The notes beneath the pieces are model-generated. The model was not told the origin of the DNA. It saw nothing but the letters and a program-made list of their open reading frames with translations, and did no database searches. Source: an uncultured Aquincola sp. (GTDB taxonomy: Bacteria; Pseudomonadota; Gammaproteobacteria; Burkholderiales; Burkholderiaceae). Taken from it: a stretch of 6,166 nt of DNA. Each line of letters begins with the position of its first letter. Within the stretch, counting starts at the first letter, position 1. The stretch is taken from positions 1 through 6,166 of the forward strand of contig CAKZXL010000227.1 of assembly GCA_937883885.1 (NCBI GenBank). The letters are read 5' to 3'. The position numbers and the translations under genes are program-made. Positions 5,952 to 6,166 of this stretch are shown here, piece after piece.

Positions 5952-6166
5952 ATGGCCGTGTACCAACTGGACGACCTGACACCACGCATCGCCGACACCG
6001 CCTGGGTGGCCGACAGTGCCCAGGTCATCGGCAACGTGGAGCTGGGCGAAGGCGCCAGCGTGTGGTTCGGCGCCGTGGTGCGCGGCGACCAGCCCGAGCC
6101 GGTGCGCATCGGCGCCCACAGCAACATCCAGGAAGGCAGCGTGCTGCATGCCGACCCCGGCAAGCC
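5952..6166 (+). CDS. Gamma-class carbonic anhydrase-like protein, N-terminal part (cut by window edge)
   Basis: The first 71 codons of a left-handed beta-helix (hexapeptide-repeat) protein of the YrdA/PaaY/CaiE type; full members have about 175-200 residues and form trimers with metal ions between subunits. Visible hexapeptide turns include VADSAQVIGNVELGEGASVW (19-38). The conserved RGD (44-46), NIQ (58-60) and LH (65-66) correspond to the arginine, aspartate, glutamine and first histidine zinc ligand of archaeal Cam; the other two histidines lie beyond the window. The loop QPEPVR (47-52) is one residue longer than the five usual in YrdA and PaaY, and E61 replaces the common aspartate of NIQD. 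A strong ribosome site GAGGAGAG (5938-5945) supports this start. It follows the CoA-transferase gene after 42 bp without a clear terminator, so it may be co-transcribed, but a functional link is unproven. Many such proteins show little carbonic anhydrase activity, so the name is by family. Confidence 0.9.
   Translation, partial: MAVYQLDDLTPRIADTAWVADSAQVIGNVELGEGASVWFGAVVRGDQPEPVRIGAHSNIQEGSVLHADPGK

Noticed and set aside
4533..6149. A 538-codon open frame on the minus strand
   Set aside because: It lies antisense to the lyase end, the CoA-transferase and the carbonic anhydrase-like gene. Its product is rich in H, R, Q, G and A with no family resemblance, as expected for a reverse shadow of GC-rich codons.
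4674..6166. Idea that the carbonic anhydrase supplies bicarbonate to a carboxylation step in the lyase/transferase pathway
   Set aside because: No biotin carboxylase or other carboxylase gene is visible, and neither enzyme uses bicarbonate. Adjacency alone does not support it.
1..6166. Search by eye for tRNA genes, CRISPR repeats, insertion-sequence ends, attachment sites and riboswitches
   Set aside because: No repeated units, transposase motifs or recognisable RNA folds were seen. Intergenic gaps are all under 125 bp and explained by promoters or operators.

Overview
The window is very GC-rich, with strong G/C bias at third codon positions. The gene set is typical of a proteobacterium. Close resemblance of two proteins to E. 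coli YdfG and SerA, together with the IclR, lyase and class III CoA-transferase arrangement, suggests a betaproteobacterium of the order Burkholderiales. The placement rests on remembered protein families, not on a search. Genes fill almost the whole window and no stretch above 300 bases lacks one. I see no tRNA, rRNA, CRISPR array, insertion sequence or prophage gene.

Left part (1-1647): a truncated Bcr/CflA-type drug efflux gene on the minus strand diverges from a MarR-family regulator gene. The shared intergenic region carries a clear 19-bp palindrome, TGGTTGATGCAATCAACCA (348-366), which is probably the MarR operator. A YdfG-type short-chain dehydrogenase (NADPH-dependent 3-hydroxy acid dehydrogenase / malonic semialdehyde reductase) follows marR on the same strand after 40 bp. 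The three genes could form a small detoxification module, but ydfG may have its own promoter.

Middle (1727-2959): serA, a full 410-residue D-3-phosphoglycerate dehydrogenase with catalytic residues, an NAD-binding fold and a serine-sensing ACT domain. It is a biosynthetic housekeeping gene. It converges on the next gene with only 3 bp between the stop codons.

Right part (2963-6166): an IclR-family regulator gene (minus) diverges from a plus-strand set of genes. That set starts with an HMG-CoA-lyase-like enzyme, continues with a class III (CaiB/BaiF) CoA-transferase overlapping it by ATGA, and after 42 bp reaches a gamma-class carbonic anhydrase-like protein cut by the window end. The lyase and transferase look like a two-step catabolic unit: a dicarboxylic hydroxy acid is activated to its CoA thioester, then cleaved to acetyl-CoA plus a keto acid. 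Plausible substrates are 3-hydroxy-3-methylglutarate or citramalate. The lyase keeps its metal-binding and catalytic residues but differs from canonical HMG-CoA lyases at two active-site motifs, so its substrate is open. This pair is the most interesting part of an otherwise ordinary chromosomal region.
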